From assembly GCF_009498215.1 (NCBI RefSeq), contig NZ_CP043498.1:682001-746000 (forward strand): a stretch of 64,000 nucleotides of DNA, in the 5' to 3' direction. Position 1 is the stretch's first letter; the number at the start of each line of letters is the position of its first letter. This document shows positions 26,190-35,046 of the stretch, piece by piece. The notes under the pieces are model-generated. The model did not search any database and had not been told where the DNA came from. It saw nothing but the letters and a program-made list of their open reading frames with translations. The position numbers and the translations under genes were made by a program. Source of the DNA: Rhizobium grahamii (GTDB taxonomy: Bacteria; Pseudomonadota; Alphaproteobacteria; Rhizobiales; Rhizobiaceae).

Positions 26190-27022
26190 GCGCTTGCCTC
26201 ATCGGCGCTGGCGGGGAAGGTGAGGCCGGACCAGGCAGGCAGTGCGAGGGTAACAGGCGTTTCGCCGGCGAGGATCGGCGTGCCGGCGGCCATGGCTTCT
26301 CCAGCACGGTCGATGCGGACAATGGCCAGCCCAACTCGGCCGGAGACGGAACCGAGCGTCCCGACAGGTTTGCCGGCGGCGGTGAGTTCGCTGCCGGGCG
26401 CGGGGAGGGTGCCATCGGCTGTAACGGTCACGACACGACGGCGAGCGGTGCCGCGATGCTGCATGCGCGAGACAACTTCCTGGCCGACATAGCAGCCCTT
26501 CTTGAACGAAAGTCCGCCGTTGAGGTCCATCAGCACGTCGTGCGGAAACGCATCCTGCAGAGGATAGTCTTGTCCCGCGACCACAACGCCATTTGCTGCC
26601 CGCAAGCTGTCATAGAGGATCGGATCGTCGCTGCCTTCGTTGCCAGGCTTGCGCGTCAGGGCAATGCCGGCCTTCAAGAAACGGCTGTCCTTCCAGCCTC
26701 CGTCGACCGGCTGATCCCAGATAATGGAAACCCCTTCGCCAGCGGGCGCGATATCGACAGCAGCCCGGAGCTTGTACATGCTCAGCCGCTTCTGCAGAGC
26801 GTCGCGCTGGCTTTCGTCCGTCTCGATCAGGAAACCCGCGTCTTCGCGCATGATCATGAAGTCGAAAAGGATCTTGCCTTGCGGCGTCAGCAGCGCTCCC
26901 GGGCGCGCTTCGTCAGCGGCAAGCGAAACGACGTCGGTCGTGATGAGGTTCTGCAGGAACGACTCGGCGTCGGCACCGCTGACGCGGATCAACGCGCGGT
27001 CTTTCAGGAAAACGGCTGGCAT
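26186..27022 (-). CDS. ygfZ: Folate-binding YgfZ/IBA57-type protein
   Basis: 278 residues starting MPAVFLKDRALIRVSGADAESFLQNLITTDV. The family signature KGCYVGQEVVSRMQHRGTARRR is present with the conserved Cys. YgfZ uses a folate in assembly or repair of certain [4Fe-4S] proteins. Upstream codons to 27175 are in frame but have no family similarity. First gene of a coupled three-gene set. Confidence 0.93.
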   Translation of the reverse strand: MPAVFLKDRALIRVSGADAESFLQNLITTDVVSLAADEARPGALLTPQGKILFDFMIMREDAGFLIETDESQRDALQKRLSMYKLRAAVDIAPAGEGVSIIWDQPVDGGWKDSRFLKAGIALTRKPGNEGSDDPILYDSLRAANGVVVAGQDYPLQDAFPHDVLMDLNGGLSFKKGCYVGQEVVSRMQHRGTARRRVVTVTADGTLPAPGSELTAAGKPVGTLGSVSGRVGLAIVRIDRAGEAMAAGTPILAGETPVTLALPAWSGLTFPASADEASA

Positions 27023-27083
27023 AAAGGCACCTGTAGCGTTGCTATCGCCCAGAAATATGTCTTCGGAGGATTGACCGCAAGCG

Positions 27084-27824
27084 TCAGTCGCCGGCGGTAA
27101 AGAACTTCCACTTTCCGTCAGCGGTGATGCCGATGCGATAGAAGTTATAGCCCCCGAACTCCTGCATGTCCGCAAGATCGCCCGCCGTCACGATGCGCAG
27201 CAGTTCGACGCGTTCTGGCGGGGTCAGGGTCTTCAGGTCTTTCTCGGCAAAGTAGGGCCAGACATACAGGTCGTCAGACGTTCCTTGCCCGACATGGACG
27301 AAGCCCGTGGAAACGATGTCGAGGATGATTGCCAGGATCTCGTCGCCATCGGGGTCGCCCGACAGGTCCTTGAGCGCGGCAATCGGATCATCCGTCGGCT
27401 CGCCCACCGTAACCTGGGTCTGGCCCGCACCGGTTCCAAGCAGCGGACGCAGGCGTTCAAGATCACCGGAGGCAGCCGCTTCGACGATCTGCTCACGCAT
27501 ATGCCGTACCGGCTCGGGAACCTTGCTGATATCGTAGAGCACATCGACCGGCTTCGAGCTGTCCTGCGCGCCTGGCGTGGTGTCCGAGCTCTGTCCGGCG
27601 GGCTTGCTGATGATCGGGCCCGGCGCCGGCACGCCTGAAGCGGCAGGAGGTGCTGTGGGCTTGTCACTGCCCGGAGAGGCATTGTCCGTCAGGCCGGGAG
27701 TCTTTTGAAGTTCCGAGAGGGCTGATGCTGCTGAAGCGGACATCAGACTGGCGGCACCGACGCCGATTGCAACGAGAAGCGGCACGAAAACGGGCCGCGA
27801 GGCAGGATCCTTATCGGTACGCAT
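27084..27824 (-). CDS. Conserved exported protein of unknown function
   Basis: 246 residues. A signal peptide or membrane anchor is visible (PVFVPLLVAIGVGAASLMSASAASA). A Pro/Ala/Ser-rich linker (about 45-90) leads into a globular C-terminal domain with ISKVPEPVRHMREQIVEAAASGDLERLRPLL and DPIAALKDLSGDPDGDEILAIIL, ending in NFYRIGITADGKWKFF. Similar proteins occur in rhizobia without assigned function. It lies 16 bp after a small gene on the same strand and is probably co-transcribed with it. Confidence 0.75.
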   Translation of the reverse strand: MRTDKDPASRPVFVPLLVAIGVGAASLMSASAASALSELQKTPGLTDNASPGSDKPTAPPAASGVPAPGPIISKPAGQSSDTTPGAQDSSKPVDVLYDISKVPEPVRHMREQIVEAAASGDLERLRPLLGTGAGQTQVTVGEPTDDPIAALKDLSGDPDGDEILAIILDIVSTGFVHVGQGTSDDLYVWPYFAEKDLKTLTPPERVELLRIVTAGDLADMQEFGGYNFYRIGITADGKWKFFTAGD

Positions 27825-27840
27825 GAAACTCTCTGTGCTG

Positions 27841-28098
27841 TTATTGCAGGGTGCGGTTCGGAGAGAACTCACCCGCCAGCATGCGTTCACGCAGCGATTC
27901 AAGCAAGGCCTCCGCGCTGTTTTCCCCGTGGAGACGGATCGTTTCGCGAAGTGCGTGGATAATTGCCGTGTCGGCGATGATCTCAGGCTCGATTCCATCA
28001 GCCATGCCATCGGCCCAGGCTTCGTTATGGTATTCCAGGGCCGCCTGCATCTTTTCGTGGACGATCATGTCGTCGATGTCATTGAGGCTCGGTTCCAT
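27841..28098 (-). CDS. Small helical hypothetical protein
   Basis: 85 residues from the ATG preceded by GAGGAA with 6-nt spacing (MEPSLNDIDDMIVHEK). It is acidic, rich in Ala, Glu and Ile, and predicted all-helical (AALEYHNEAWADGMADGIEPEIIADTAIIHALRETI). I do not recognise the family. It is the first gene of a pair with the exported protein downstream. A TTAG-N7-TTAA sequence about 90 bp upstream is one mismatch from a CtrA box. Confidence 0.7.
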   Translation of the reverse strand: MEPSLNDIDDMIVHEKMQAALEYHNEAWADGMADGIEPEIIADTAIIHALRETIRLHGENSAEALLESLRERMLAGEFSPNRTLQ

Positions 28099-28198
28099 TC
28101 TTTTTTCCTCAGACTGCATGCCTTACTGCCTAGTTAATAACTTTATCAGCCTTTTCCCAAAACGACACGTGCGCGAATGAAAAGAGGTTAATTAAACG

Positions 28199-28627
28199 CT
28201 AATTTCCAAACCGCGAAGTAATTTCTGTGGCAAGTGTTGCACCTTCGTTACGGTAGCGCTCTTCTGCCATGATCGCTGCGGGGGTGCAATCGGTATAAAC
28301 AGAGGCAAATGCGCGATAGCCGCGATTGAAGGCAGCCGTCAATTTCTCTCTCCGAGGCGGCTCGTCTTTCGCTTCGGAATCAAGCAGTTGCTGCATTCCC
28401 GCTCGCCACTCGTCGCCGTTATCGGCCTTGCACAGCGTTCTCAGGTAATGCACCGATCCAAGCACCTCGGCCAGTCTCGCAAGCTTGTCGTCGTATGGCG
28501 CCGTGACAGGTTTCGCCTCTACTACGGGCGGCGCTGGCGTCGTCTGGCCTTGCGCTGCCGCAAATACAGGGATCGCCACGCCGGCGCATAACACAGCAGA
28601 CAACAAGACGCGTCGAACGGGAATCAT
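28199..28627 (-). CDS. TIGR02301-like exported protein
   Basis: 142 residues. A signal peptide (RVLLSAVLCAGVAIPVFAAAQG) precedes a Pro-rich stretch. The domain contains LARLAEVLGSVHYLRTLCKADNGDEWRAGMQQLL and FNRGYRAFASVYTDCTPAA, with two cysteines likely in a disulfide. From memory this matches the alphaproteobacterial periplasmic family TIGR02301, function unknown. Confidence 0.8.
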   Translation of the reverse strand: MIPVRRVLLSAVLCAGVAIPVFAAAQGQTTPAPPVVEAKPVTAPYDDKLARLAEVLGSVHYLRTLCKADNGDEWRAGMQQLLDSEAKDEPPRREKLTAAFNRGYRAFASVYTDCTPAAIMAEERYRNEGATLATEITSRFGN

Positions 28628-28688
28628 GGAGTTTAGTTGATACCCTCGTGATGGCCGGAACAAGGCGTTGCCCAAGATTTCCACCTGC

Positions 28689-29111
28689 TTATTCGTTGTC
28701 CACAGCCAGGCGCTCGGCGCATTCGAGAACGCTTTGCGGCGTCGGCAGCCGGCGAATCTCTTCCAGTGTGTACCAGCCGATGTCTGCCGCATCGTCGGCG
28801 GCGATTGCCACCGCGTTGCTGTCGGCCTCGACGCGGAACACCGAAAGCAGGAAGTGGCTGGCGACGCTTCCGTCCACGGCATGTGTCTTCAGGTCATAGG
28901 TTGCAAATAGGCGCGGGTTCGAGGCGCGGATGCTGGTTTCCTCTTCGAATTCCCGCAATGCCGTTTGATCCGGCGTCTCGCCGGCTTCGGCCCGGCCTCC
29001 GGGAAAGGCATACATGTCAGCCGAAGGAGGATTGCGCCTGAGCACCAGCAGAAAGCGGTCGCCTCGCTGCAGAATGGCGGACGAGGCCGCTGTGGGGGAG
29101 GAGGATGCCAT
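28689..29111 (-). CDS. Nudix hydrolase
   Basis: 140 residues. The Nudix box spans GGRAEAGETPDQTALREFEEETS (residues 38-60), with Glu54, Glu57 and Glu58 as metal ligands; the usual Gly near its end is Ser60. It cleaves a nucleoside diphosphate linked to another moiety; substrate unknown. It is 61 bp upstream of the TIGR02301 gene on the same strand. Confidence 0.9.
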   Translation of the reverse strand: MASSSPTAASSAILQRGDRFLLVLRRNPPSADMYAFPGGRAEAGETPDQTALREFEEETSIRASNPRLFATYDLKTHAVDGSVASHFLLSVFRVEADSNAVAIAADDAADIGWYTLEEIRRLPTPQSVLECAERLAVDNE

Positions 29112-29197
29112 ATGGATATGCTGCCTTGTTGCTTGCCGGCGCTTGGATAAGCGGCCGTCCCGTTGGATAGTCGGGACAACGATTCGGGGACGCTTGT

Positions 29198-29518
29198 TTG
29201 ACCTATATTATCTACGCAGCCGCCGCCTTTTTCGAGATCGCCGGATGCTTCGCCTTCTGGGCGTGGCTGCGCATGGAAAAGCCCCTGTGGTGGACGGCGC
29301 CCGGTCTGGCATCGCTGGCAGTGTTTGCCTGGCTGCTGACTCTGGTGCCGAGCGAGGCGGCCGGGCGGACCTTTGCGGCATATGGCGGCATCTACATCAT
29401 CGCATCGCTGCTGTGGCTCTGGCTGGTCGAGCAGCGGGTGCCTGATCGTTGGGACATCGGTGGCGCCCTGGCGTGCCTGTTCGGAACTGCGCTGATTTTG
29501 TTCGCGCCACGCGGATAG
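29198..29518 (+). CDS. YnfA/UPF0060 family membrane protein
   Basis: 106 residues from a TTG codon 3 nt after GGGGACGC-type sequence. Four predicted helices: [53 protein letters not shown] and [17 protein letters not shown]. The AAYGGIYI segment is the UPF0060 signature. The fold resembles small multidrug resistance transporters, but transport has not been assigned with certainty. Divergent from the Nudix gene. Confidence 0.9.
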   Translation: MTYIIYAAAAFFEIAGCFAFWAWLRMEKPLWWTAPGLASLAVFAWLLTLVPSEAAGRTFAAYGGIYIIASLLWLWLVEQRVPDRWDIGGALACLFGTALILFAPRG

Positions 29519-29560
29519 CCCGGTCTTGACCCGCCTGGAGCAGGGTGCAAAGACAACGGC

Positions 29561-30325
29561 ATGTGTGGACGATACGCGTTGACGATATCCCCGGAAGAAC
29601 TCGAGGAAATCCTGGGGATCATGGGTCTGGACGACTTCCCGGCGCGCTACAACATCGCTCCGACGCAGCCGATCCTTGTCGTGGTGTCCGATGGTCCTGG
29701 CGAAAAGGGAAGCAACCTTCCCGATCGCCGGGCGCTGCTGGTGCGCTGGGGCTTCACACCGGGCTGGGTCAAGGATCCGAAGTCGTTTCCGCTGCTGATC
29801 AATGCGCGCTCCGAAACGGCGATCGGCAAGGCGTCGTTTCGTGCGGCGATGCGCCACCGGCGCGTGCTCGTGCCTGCCTCCGGCTTCTACGAGTGGCATC
29901 GGCCAACGAAAAACAGCCAGGAAAAGGCGCAGCCCTATTGGATACGGCCGCGGCATGGTGGCGTCGTCGCCTTCGCCGGCCTGATGGAGACATGGTCGTC
30001 AGCCGATGGTTCGGAAGTCGATACGGGTGCTATCCTGACAACCGCGGCAAACGCTGCGATATCGCCCATTCATGACCGCATGCCTGTTGTCATCCGGCCA
30101 GAAGACTTTTCCCGCTGGCTCGATTGCAAGACGCAGGAACCGCGCGACGTTGCGGACCTGATGCAGCCGGTTGAGGACGACTTCTTCGAAGCGATACCGG
30201 TGTCCGACAAGGTCAATAAGGTCGCCAACATGGGCGCCGACCTGCAGGATCGTGCTACCATCGAGAGGCCGCCGCCGCTGGCGGACAAGCCGAAGCCGGA
30301 TGACGGCCAGCTCAGCCTCTTCTAG
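29561..30325 (+). CDS. yedK: SOS response-associated peptidase (HMCES/YedK family)
   Basis: 254 residues beginning MCGRYALTISPEEL, so that Cys2 becomes the N-terminal nucleophile. Other family motifs are ARYNIAPTQPI, INARSETA, CLVPASGFYEW-like LVPASGFYEWH and PIHDRMPVVI with the active-site His. HMCES proteins form a stable covalent link with abasic sites in single-stranded DNA and protect them. It lies 42 bp after the UPF0060 gene. Confidence 0.94.
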   Translation: MCGRYALTISPEELEEILGIMGLDDFPARYNIAPTQPILVVVSDGPGEKGSNLPDRRALLVRWGFTPGWVKDPKSFPLLINARSETAIGKASFRAAMRHRRVLVPASGFYEWHRPTKNSQEKAQPYWIRPRHGGVVAFAGLMETWSSADGSEVDTGAILTTAANAAISPIHDRMPVVIRPEDFSRWLDCKTQEPRDVADLMQPVEDDFFEAIPVSDKVNKVANMGADLQDRATIERPPPLADKPKPDDGQLSLF

Positions 30326-30363
30326 TCCGCTATTCCCAGCCTCCATTTTATTCGGAAGTTTAC

Positions 30364-30987
30364 ATGTTCTCGATTTCGGCCGCGCTCTCCGGTTTCTTTC
30401 TCGGCGCTTCGCTTATCATTGCGATCGGTGCACAGAATGCATTCATTCTGCGTCAGGGCCTGCTCCGCTCCAACGTCTTCATCCTCTGCCTGATCTGCGC
30501 ATCGTCGGACGCTATCCTGATCGCGGCAGGGGTCGGCGGGCTGGGCACGCTCGTCTCCCGCTCGCCCGGGCTGATCATGGCGGTCAGCCTCGGCGGCATG
30601 TTGTTTCTGGGAACTTATGCGGTGATGGCCTTCCGGCGAGCGCTCCATCCCGGAGCGATGCAGACGGGAGCGCCACAGGCGCTCGGATTGAAGGCGGCTG
30701 TTGCCGCATGTCTCGCCTTCACCTTCCTGAACCCGCACGTCTATCTCGATACGGTCGTGCTGCTCGGCAGTCTGTCTGCCGCCTATGAGGGAGCCGATCG
30801 GCTGGCGTACGGAATCGGTGCGGCGACCGCATCGTTCGTCTGGTTTTTTGGATTGGGGTACGGGGCGCGGCTGCTGCAGCCTGTCTTTGCCAAACCCGCC
30901 GCCTGGCGGGTTCTTGACGTCGTGATCGGCGTTGTGATGGGGCTGCTGGCTCTGAGCCTTGGCGCTCGCCTTGTCAGCCCGGCCTGA
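30364..30987 (+). CDS. LysE/ArgO-type amino acid exporter
   Basis: 207 residues with six hydrophobic segments. The N-terminus FFLGASLIIAIGAQNAFILRQGLLRSNVF is the LysE/ArgO signature, and AFTFLNPHVYLDTVVLLGS is the second conserved region. It probably exports arginine, lysine or related basic amino acids by proton exchange. The stop codon abuts the stop codon of a convergent 46-residue gene. Confidence 0.92.
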   Translation: MFSISAALSGFFLGASLIIAIGAQNAFILRQGLLRSNVFILCLICASSDAILIAAGVGGLGTLVSRSPGLIMAVSLGGMLFLGTYAVMAFRRALHPGAMQTGAPQALGLKAAVAACLAFTFLNPHVYLDTVVLLGSLSAAYEGADRLAYGIGAATASFVWFFGLGYGARLLQPVFAKPAAWRVLDVVIGVVMGLLALSLGARLVSPA

Positions 30988-31128
30988 TCAGGCGATTTTC
31001 TTGACGAGAGCCGGCTTGCTCTTCAGCATTAGGGCTGCTGCCAGAACAGCCTTGAGGCCGAGCGGGCGGTAATTCGCGCTGAGATCGGTCTTTGCCGGCT
31101 GTTCCACGCTTGTCTTCTTCGGGGTCAC
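30988..31128 (-). CDS. 46-residue basic small protein, unknown
   Basis: A GTG-initiated frame with a strong AAGGAG 7 nt upstream; protein MTPKKTSVEQPAKTDLSANY then a hydrophobic-basic helix LGLKAVLAAALMLKSKPALVKKIA. The stop codon directly adjoins that of the LysE gene. The good ribosome binding site, the sensible composition and the lack of an alternative gene support it, although I recognise no family. The helix could associate with membranes or with another protein. Confidence 0.6.
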   Translation of the reverse strand: MTPKKTSVEQPAKTDLSANYRPLGLKAVLAAALMLKSKPALVKKIA

Positions 31129-31280
31129 AATACTCTCCTTACGTGCTGTCCCTAGACTCTTATATTTATTGCTCTTTTGCCTGTAATAACGACAAAATAG
31201 AGGCGAGGCTTATCAGGATTTATATCCGTAAACCATAATTCGCGAGCCTTGAGCCAGGCGTTCCTGCACGTTGAAAGCAG

Positions 31281-32129
31281 TCAGATGTGACGGCCGATAT
31301 CATCCTCGCCGACACCGGGTTCCTCGATGGTGAGCGTGCCGTATTTGCGCTTCCACTTGCGGGCGCCGAAGGGCAGGGTCAAGAGGTAGACGACGGCCGT
31401 GACGACCATGATCTCCCAGGTGAAGCTGGAAAGCAGGGCGACATAGAAGACGACGCCGAGCATCATCGGCAGCACGAGATCGCGCCGCAGCTTGCTTCCC
31501 TCAGACTTGCCGGACCACACCGGCAGGCGGCTGATGAGCAGGAAGGCGATCAGCACCGTATAGGCCGCGGAGATGAAGCCGAAGGTCTTGTCGATGGTGA
31601 TCCCGAGGAAGCCGAGATAGACAGGCAACAGGACAAGCATCGCACCAGCAGGCGCCGGGACACCGACGAAATACTCCGATTGCCACGTCGCCTTGTTTTC
31701 CCGCTCGGACATGACATTGAACCGAGCAAGGCGAAGTCCGGCCGCGATCGCATAGATCAGCGCCGCAATCCACCCGATCGACCGGGCCTGGTCGAGCGCG
31801 AAGACGTAGACGACGAGAGCCGGTGCCACGCCGAAGTTGACGATGTCGGCGAGCGAATCCATCTGCGCGCCGAACTTCGACGTCGCCTTCATCAGCCGGG
31901 CGACGCGTCCATCGATGCCGTCGAGAAATGCCGCCAACAGAACCATGCCGACGGCAAGCTCGTAACGGTTTTCGAAGGCAAGCCGAATGCCGGTGAGCCC
32001 GGCGCAAATCGCCAGGATCGTGATCAGGTTGGGAACGACCAGCCGCAGCGGTATCTCACGAAGCCGCGGGCCGCGTGCGGAATCGTCAGGCGGACCGTTG
32101 GGTTCGAATGGCGGGAACGGCGTTTCCAT
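31281..32129 (-). CDS. pssA: CDP-diacylglycerol--serine O-phosphatidyltransferase
   Basis: 282 residues, multi-pass. The CDP-alcohol phosphotransferase signature DG-x2-GR-x8-G-x3-D-x3-D is seen in LDGIDGRVARLMKATSKFGAQMDSLADIVNFG (about 90-121). It makes phosphatidylserine from CDP-diacylglycerol and serine in the inner membrane. psd, encoding the next enzyme, is 18 bp upstream on the same strand, so the two steps to phosphatidylethanolamine are one operon. Confidence 0.95.
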   Translation of the reverse strand: METPFPPFEPNGPPDDSARGPRLREIPLRLVVPNLITILAICAGLTGIRLAFENRYELAVGMVLLAAFLDGIDGRVARLMKATSKFGAQMDSLADIVNFGVAPALVVYVFALDQARSIGWIAALIYAIAAGLRLARFNVMSERENKATWQSEYFVGVPAPAGAMLVLLPVYLGFLGITIDKTFGFISAAYTVLIAFLLISRLPVWSGKSEGSKLRRDLVLPMMLGVVFYVALLSSFTWEIMVVTAVVYLLTLPFGARKWKRKYGTLTIEEPGVGEDDIGRHI

Positions 32130-32147
32130 GTCGCACTCCGATGTTCT

Positions 32148-32846
32148 CTAGCTGCGACGGCTGACGACCGGACCCTTGGTCGTGCCGAACTCCGCAAGCA
32201 CCGTCTCGCCTGCAATCGCGGTCTGGCCAACCGTGACCCGCGGCGCCGCGCCGGCTGGCAGGAACACGTCGAGGCGCGAACCGAAGCGGATCAAGCCAAA
32301 ACGCTCGCCGGCGTCCAAAGGTTCGTTTGCGTTCGTCCAGCAAAGGATGCGGCGTGCAACGAGGCCGGCAATCTGTACGACGCCGATGTTGCCGTGTGCC
32401 GTCGCGATGACGAGACCGTTACGCTCGTTGTCTTCGCTCGCCTTGTCGAGTTCGGCATTGACGAAGCTGCCGGAGCGATAGTTGACGCTGAGGACGCGGC
32501 CGCGCATCGGGGCGCGGTTTACGTGGCAATTGAAGACGTTCATGAAAACGGAAATACGCAGCATCGGTTCGGTGCTGAGATTGAGTTCCGCGGGCGGAAC
32601 CACGATCTGCACTGAGGATACCTTGCCGTCGGCAGGCGAGATCACGAGATCGTCGTCCTGCGGCGTCATTCTCTCCGGGTCACGGAAGAAATAGGCGCAC
32701 CACAGCGTCAGGATTAGGCCAATCCAGAACAGCGGCTTGAAAATCCAGCCGAGGATCAGCGAGGCAACGAAGAAGGCAGCGATGAAGGGGTAGCCTTCCT
32801 TGTGCACCGGAACGATCGTGTTGCGAACCGTATTGAACAAGCTCAT
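32148..32846 (-). CDS. psd: Phosphatidylserine decarboxylase proenzyme
   Basis: 232 residues, the short type found in rhizobia. One hydrophobic region near the N-terminus ([16 protein letters not shown]) anchors it. Conserved segments are [38 protein letters not shown] and the self-cleavage site [10 protein letters not shown], where the Ser becomes the pyruvoyl group. It converts phosphatidylserine to phosphatidylethanolamine, also the substrate for rhizobial phosphatidylcholine synthesis. First gene of the psd-pssA operon. Confidence 0.95.
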   Translation of the reverse strand: MSLFNTVRNTIVPVHKEGYPFIAAFFVASLILGWIFKPLFWIGLILTLWCAYFFRDPERMTPQDDDLVISPADGKVSSVQIVVPPAELNLSTEPMLRISVFMNVFNCHVNRAPMRGRVLSVNYRSGSFVNAELDKASEDNERNGLVIATAHGNIGVVQIAGLVARRILCWTNANEPLDAGERFGLIRFGSRLDVFLPAGAAPRVTVGQTAIAGETVLAEFGTTKGPVVSRRS

Positions 32847-32975
32847 GTATGCCGCTCTCCTAGCGTTTCGATCATCGCTGGTTACAGGGAAACCATTGCG
32901 GGGGCAATGCTGTGGGCAACCGCTGGCTGCCTCGGCGGGAGGTTCTGAACAGCAAAGAGGTCGCTCGTCCCCGCC

Positions 32976-34853
32976 TCAGCTGGCGGGGGCAAGTCTGTTG
33001 ACGATGCCGAGGTCGTCGTTTTCCCGCACCTGCTTCAGATGCTCCTCTGCCTGCGTTGCTTCGCGCTGCCGGTTCCACATCGAGGCGTAGAGACCGTTCT
33101 TCTGAAGAAGATCGGAATGCGTGCCGCGCTCGGCGATCTCGCCCGACTTCAGGACGATGATCTCGTCGGCGCCGATCACGGTTGAAAGACGGTGCGCGAT
33201 GACAAGCGTCGTGCGGTCCTGCGAGACGACATCGAGAGCTGCCTGGATCTCTCGCTCGGTCGTCGTGTCGAGCGCCGACGTCGCCTCATCGAGGATAAGG
33301 ATCGGCGGTGCCTTCAGCACGGTTCGTGCGATCGCGACACGCTGCTTTTCGCCACCTGATAGCTTCAAGCCGCGTTCGCCGACCTTGGTGTCGAAACCTT
33401 CGGGCAGCATGTCGATGAAATGCGCGATCTGCGCAATCTCGGCGGCCGTCTTGACCTCGGTATCGTTCGCAGCCGGCTTCCCGTAGCGGATGTTGTAGGC
33501 AACGGTATCGTTGAAGAGCACGGTGTCCTGCGGAACCATGCCGATGACGGCGCGAAGGCTCTTCTGCGTCACGTTGCGGATGTCCTGACCGTCGACGCTG
33601 ATCGAGCCGCTCTGTATGTCGTAGAAGCGGTAGAGCAGGCGCGACAAGGTCGATTTGCCGGCGCCGGAAGGGCCGACAACGGCTACCGTCTTTCCAGCCG
33701 GCACGTCGAAGGAGATTCCGTTCAGAATGGGACGGGCCGGGTCGTAGGCGAAGTGCACGTCCTTGAAAGAGATTGCGCCGCGACCGATATCGAGAGCGAC
33801 CGCATCAGGCGCATCCGTCACCTCCGCCTTGACCTGAAGGAGATCGAACATCTGCTCGATATCGGTCAGCCCCTGGCGAATTTCGCGATAGACGAAGCCG
33901 ATAAAGTTCAGCGGCACCGAAAGCTGCAGCAGCATGGAGTTGACGAAAACGAAGTCGCCGACGGTCTGTTCGCCGCGCTGAACGGCAAGCGCCGACAGGA
34001 TAAGCATGACGGTCGTGCCGAGGCCGAAGATCACGCCCTGGCCAAAGTTCAGCCATCCGAGCGACGTCCAGACATCTGTGGCTGCCTTCTCGTAGCGTTC
34101 CATTGAACGGTCGAAACGCTTGGCCTCCATCTCCTCGTTGCCGAAGTACTTCACCGTTTCGAAGTTCAGCAGCGAATCGATCGCCTTGGTGTTGGCGTCG
34201 GTGTCGCTGTCGTTCATCGTCTTGCGGATCGCGATGCGCCAGTCGCTCGCGCGGATCGTGAACCAGATATATGCCCACACCGTGAATGCGGTAACGGCCA
34301 GGTATGAGAAGCCGTAGCCCCACCAGAAGATCACGGCCGTCAGCAGGAATTCGATCAGCGTCGGAACGGAATTGAGGATCGTGAAGCGCACGATCGTCTC
34401 GATGCCTTTCGTGCCGCGTTCGATGATGCGCGAAAGGCCACCCGTCTTGCGCTCAAGATGAAAGCGCAGCGACAACTCGTGCATATGCACGAACGTCTTG
34501 TAGGCGAGCTGGCGAACGGCATGTTGCCCGACGCTCGCAAACAGCGCGTCGCGGAGCTGGTTCAGCGCGAGCTGGATCAGGCGCGTCAGATTATAGGCGA
34601 TAACAAGCGCGACGGCGCCGGTCAGCAGGGCAGGCACCTTGCCGGCAAGATCGATCTTGCCGTTCAGGGCGTCGGTCGACCACTTGAAGAAATAGGGGAC
34701 GAGCAGCAAAACGAACTTGGAGATAAGCAGATAGACCGTTGCCCACACCACTCGCATCTTGAGATCGGGGCGACCTGAAGGCCACATGTAGGGCCATAGA
34801 TTGAACAGGGTCTGCAGCAGATTGGAATCTGAAACTGTCTTGCCGTTTGCCAT
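32976..34853 (-). CDS. Atm1-type ABC exporter (fused permease/ATPase)
   Basis: 625 residues from MANGKTVSD. A six-helix permease (about 30-320) contains ERGTKGIETIVRF and NFETVKYFGNEEMEAKRFD, both highly characteristic of mitochondrial Atm1/HMT-like exporters. The nucleotide-binding domain has Walker A GPSGAGKST, signature LSGGEKQRVAIARTVL and Walker B ILILDEATSALD. It probably exports glutathione-linked metals or sulfur compounds and helps in metal tolerance or Fe-S homeostasis. The open frame extends 49 codons upstream without support. Located 129 bp before psd on the same strand. Confidence 0.93.
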   Translation of the reverse strand: MANGKTVSDSNLLQTLFNLWPYMWPSGRPDLKMRVVWATVYLLISKFVLLLVPYFFKWSTDALNGKIDLAGKVPALLTGAVALVIAYNLTRLIQLALNQLRDALFASVGQHAVRQLAYKTFVHMHELSLRFHLERKTGGLSRIIERGTKGIETIVRFTILNSVPTLIEFLLTAVIFWWGYGFSYLAVTAFTVWAYIWFTIRASDWRIAIRKTMNDSDTDANTKAIDSLLNFETVKYFGNEEMEAKRFDRSMERYEKAATDVWTSLGWLNFGQGVIFGLGTTVMLILSALAVQRGEQTVGDFVFVNSMLLQLSVPLNFIGFVYREIRQGLTDIEQMFDLLQVKAEVTDAPDAVALDIGRGAISFKDVHFAYDPARPILNGISFDVPAGKTVAVVGPSGAGKSTLSRLLYRFYDIQSGSISVDGQDIRNVTQKSLRAVIGMVPQDTVLFNDTVAYNIRYGKPAANDTEVKTAAEIAQIAHFIDMLPEGFDTKVGERGLKLSGGEKQRVAIARTVLKAPPILILDEATSALDTTTEREIQAALDVVSQDRTTLVIAHRLSTVIGADEIIVLKSGEIAERGTHSDLLQKNGLYASMWNRQREATQAEEHLKQVRENDDLGIVNRLAPAS

Positions 34854-35000
34854 GCATGTCTCCGGCCCGCAGGGGGCGCTGACCGTGTCGCGATACGGGA
34901 AATTGCGGAGACAGCGCGCTTGCAAGCGCCTGCCGAACATAATCGCCGTCACCGCCAAGTAGGGTTCCGCGGGGACCAATACAACATGGCGATGTAGCAA

Positions 35001-35036
35001 GGAAAGAGCGGCCGGGCATCATATTGCCCGGCCGCC
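35001..35036 (-). terminator. Terminator of the LysM gene
   Basis: A perfect 11-bp stem GCGGCCGGGCA / TGCCCGGCCGC (35008-35018 / 35025-35035) with a 6-nt loop, followed on the minus strand by CTCTTTCCTT. It lies 11 bp after the LysM gene stop. Confidence 0.8.
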
Positions 35037-35046
35037 ATATTTGTTC

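Noticed and set aside
28186..28201. Near-match to a CtrA box (TTAG-N7-TTAA on the minus strand)
   Set aside because: One mismatch in the core, overlaps the end of a coding region and has no adjacent promoter boxes.
34854..35000. 49-codon N-terminal extension of the Atm1-type exporter
   Set aside because: No similarity to the family and no ribosome binding site; MANGKTVSD is the natural start.
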